A program made the position numbers and the translations under genes. A stretch of DNA of 64,000 bases, from positions 3,782,001-3,846,000 of the forward strand of contig OY751492.1 in NCBI GenBank assembly GCA_963565915.1, written 5' to 3'. Below are positions 61,704 through 64,000 of the stretch, piece by piece (position 1 is the stretch's first letter; each line of letters starts with the position of its first letter). The notes below the pieces were generated by a model, which saw only the letters and a program-made list of their open reading frames with translations, was not told the origin of the DNA and searched no databases. This DNA comes from Entoloma clypeatum (taxonomy: Eukaryota; Basidiomycota; Agaricomycetes; Agaricales; Entolomataceae).

Positions 61704-64000
61704 ATGTCGAGCCGACAATCAAAGCGACAGAAGAGAATTCATGTATATGATGAGGATGAGGATTATCAGGTGGTTACAGTAAAGAAGGTGACTGTATCAA
61801 CTCGACAAGGACTAATTACCTGAGATGTTGATGTCCCACTATACCCGCCCACCAATTCCAATCTACAATCAGATGACGAGGCAGGTCCAAGCACTGAGCC
61901 TGTCAGTGTTGCGATCCCTCCAGATGGCCCTTTTGGTGATGCTGGATGGGAAGGATTGGCGAGCGATGACATGAATCCAAATAGAAACAAGGTACCAGCT
62001 AATAAATGATCTTGAGTATAATTACTAACAGGCATGGTAAAGCAACACTACTGGATGCAAGAATTTGTCCATCGTGCCGATTCCTTGTTGGCCGCATTAC
62101 TCTCCCAAGAAGCTTTGCCGGCTGGTGGATACTGCCAGACGTGCACTGGTGAGAAAAGAGCTGTGTGGAGGTGCATAGATTGTACCATAACACCTTTACT
62201 CTGTCGTGGGTGTATGTGTCATGCTCATCGACATAACCCATTGCACCGCATCAAGTGTTGGACTGGTAGTTTCTTTCGCCGTGCCGCCTTGTGGGAGGTC
62301 GGTACATACATTCTTGTTCGGCATCATCTGGACACAGACCTCTGCCCATCATTGGAATGGCAAGTCACATTCTTGGAAGAACTTCAGATCCAGCAAGATG
62401 AGAAGGAACAGCATCGACTCACGGCGACAACCTTCGCTGGTGACACTACATTCGCCGGTGACACTACATTCGCTGGTGACACTCCATTCGCCAGTGACAC
62501 TACCTTCGCCGGTCCTACTGCCGATGGGGTGGACGATGATGATACTGACTACCCGGGTACCGAACTTGGCGAGGATGACGATGAGGACAGCAACTTGATG
62601 CCATGCCACAGATATCTCGCCAAGAATTCCCTGAAGGCGGCGCCCTTCGCCGACAACACAACGGCCGGCGATTCAGCTGCCGCCGAGGCACACACTAGTT
62701 CCATCCCCACCATACCCCAGCATGACTCATTGCTCAACCACTATGTGTGTGTTGTTCACCATAATGGGATCCATCATCTTGCGCTGGTTACCTGTCAGTG
62801 CCAAGGCCAGGAGAGTGTTCACGGCGACCTGATGCACTGTCGCCTGGTGCCAACAACCTTCATCCGGTACAGAACTCTGTTCTCTGTCGCTGTTCTGGAT
62901 GATTTCCGCCTTTCGAACCTCGAGTGCAAGGCCACGGCATACCAATACTTTCAAAAGCTTCATTGACTCACATTTCCCATGGCACCTCTGAAGGCACCCA
63001 ACCTCTATCAAGAACTGCTTCGGCTGTTGCGCATCTGGCACTGGTTGAAGAAGAAGAAGTGGGCTGGTCATGGCCACAGAACGGCGACCGGCGAACAGAC
63101 GGCACCCGCCGAATTTGGCAACTTCTGTCCAGCATGTCCCCAACCAGGAATCAATCTCCCAGAACACTGGAAAGAGGATCCACGATGGTAGGTGCATCAT
63201 CCCGATATCGTGTTCCTTGGTGAATCAAATGCACAGGTGGGTGTACAATCGGTCTTTTGTCGCCGACGGCAACTTCAAGGCCGACCATGTTCAGCAAAAA
63301 ACCTCCGGCGAGGTGTGGCTGGATGAGGGTGCTGGTATGATGTCAAAGTGTGAAGACTATCTCGGATTCCTGAAAACTGCCATAGAGCGCCTCACAGTAT
63401 GAAGGTTTCTGCATTGTTATACAGCCCAGAGATGCTGAAAAATTGATCTCTAGAAGGCACCATGTGAGAACCAGTTTCGTGCCATTGAGCTCGCTATGCT
63501 TGGCTCCAAGGCATGTGACATCACTGGCATCATCGCCGTTGCCTGTGCACAGCATGGGTGTTTTGTCCCCAACGCGATTGCCAATCTGTTCAAGGGTGAT
63601 GGCCAAAAAAATGCTGACTGGGTTCTTCTTATGGGTATCAAGTATGGCAATGTGGATGTGGAACAGATCGTCATGATCATCTACGACATCGTCTGTCAAT
63701 ACTTTATCTACCTTTATGACCGCATTGGTCACCTCCTCCCCCCTGGCCTGGTGCTTGACCGGGCTATCGGCCTCTTTCATGTACATGGCCACAAGGAAGA
63801 ATGTTTTTTCCAGTATGCCACATCCTTCATTCCTGGCGCCGCCGTCACTGCCGGTGAAATACTTGAGACTCTGTGGTCAAATTTGAATGTCATTACAACA
63901 ACAGTACGGATGGCTACACCGGCAAATAGGGCCAAAACCATTGATGACCATGCAACAGACTCAAATCACAAGAAGATGTTGAACATGGGTAAGTATTCCA
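61704..64000 (+). pseudogene. KDZ-type transposase, 3' end beyond the window
   Basis: Starts MSSRQSKRQKRIHVYDED. Exons: 61704-61991, 62043-63187, 63237-63396, 63454-63988, with introns of 51, 49 and 57 nt and a GTAAGT donor at 63989. Domains: acidic N-terminus; CxC2-like cysteine/histidine cluster (about 62125-62260: CQTC, CIDC, CRGCMCHAH); TFAGDT repeats (62430-62515); then the KDZ region with ANFCPACPQPGINLP-like (FGNFCPACPQPGINLP), FVADGNFKADH, ITGIIAVACAQHGCFVPNA, YDIVCQY, GLFHVHGHKEECFF and GEILETLWSNLN. D of DGNF, D of YDIVCQY and E of GEILETLW are probable catalytic residues (family knowledge). TGA at 61821 and 62964 sit where arginine codons are expected, so this copy is probably dead unless read through. 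Confidence 0.85.

Noticed and set aside
58345..62966. TGA recoding (selenocysteine or readthrough) to explain the in-frame TGA stops in the KDZ locus
   Set aside because: The same TGA-for-arginine pattern is found in retroelements with destroyed catalytic residues, and CpG decay explains all cases. Kept open only as a check in the first finding.

Overview
The window looks like nuclear DNA of a mushroom-forming basidiomycete (Agaricomycetes). The reasons are a KDZ-type transposase with a CxC2-like cysteine cluster, short GT-AG introns of about 45-57 nt, chromodomain Ty3/Gypsy elements of the self-primed Tf1/sushi kind, a pogo/Fot1-like DD35D transposon and Zn2Cys6-type cysteine clusters. I recognised no ordinary single-copy host gene. 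Almost all of the 64 kb is nested mobile DNA and satellite or minisatellite sequence.

Layout. 99-6417: a complete but broken Ty3/Gypsy chromovirus (gypsy-1; LTRs 433 bp, TSD CTTGT) with a solo copia LTR inside it. 7395-17010: a TCGCCGG-rich satellite with monomers of about 145-171 bp, split by a full-length, apparently intact copia element (copia-1, 7595-13381, 1575-codon gag-pol on the minus strand) and by a deletion derivative (copia-2, 13836-16327) that itself holds a solo LTR. 17104-20376: a Gypsy pol fragment split by a solo LTR, then a TIR element carrying a tRNA-like Pol III promoter module and a GGCCGTTGGG minisatellite. 20377-23346: a structurally intact pogo-like element with a 725-aa transposase. 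24078-33000: two decayed copies of a third Gypsy family (gypsy-3), with further insertions and a 1062-bp duplication of part of copia-2. 33614-34281: a fold-back element. 35700-39850: dispersed repeats, minisatellites and a Gypsy fragment (gypsy-5). 41500-43259: a DUF6532-like coding remnant. 44020-51276: a fourth Gypsy element (gypsy-4) that carries an extra gene on the opposite strand between pol and its 3' LTR. 51277-56250: AT-rich relics and repeats.

56250-64000 is different. Four spliced genes stand in two head-to-head pairs: a short ORF (minus) opposite a Zn2Cys6-type lysine-rich protein (plus), and an uncharacterised multi-exon gene (minus) opposite a KDZ transposase (plus) that runs off the window. 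Coding and non-coding DNA here are seeded with the word TTCGCCGG, the same word that builds the satellite at 7-17 kb.

Two themes link the regions. First, decay is dominated by CpG transitions. Nearly all LTR-LTR differences, most in-frame stops (TGA where CGA arginine is expected) and two lost catalytic residues fit methyl-CpG deamination. Second, very short words (TTCGCCGG, GGCCGTTGGG, GCGGA) recur in coding and non-coding DNA alike, as if each repeat family had its own signature oligomer.
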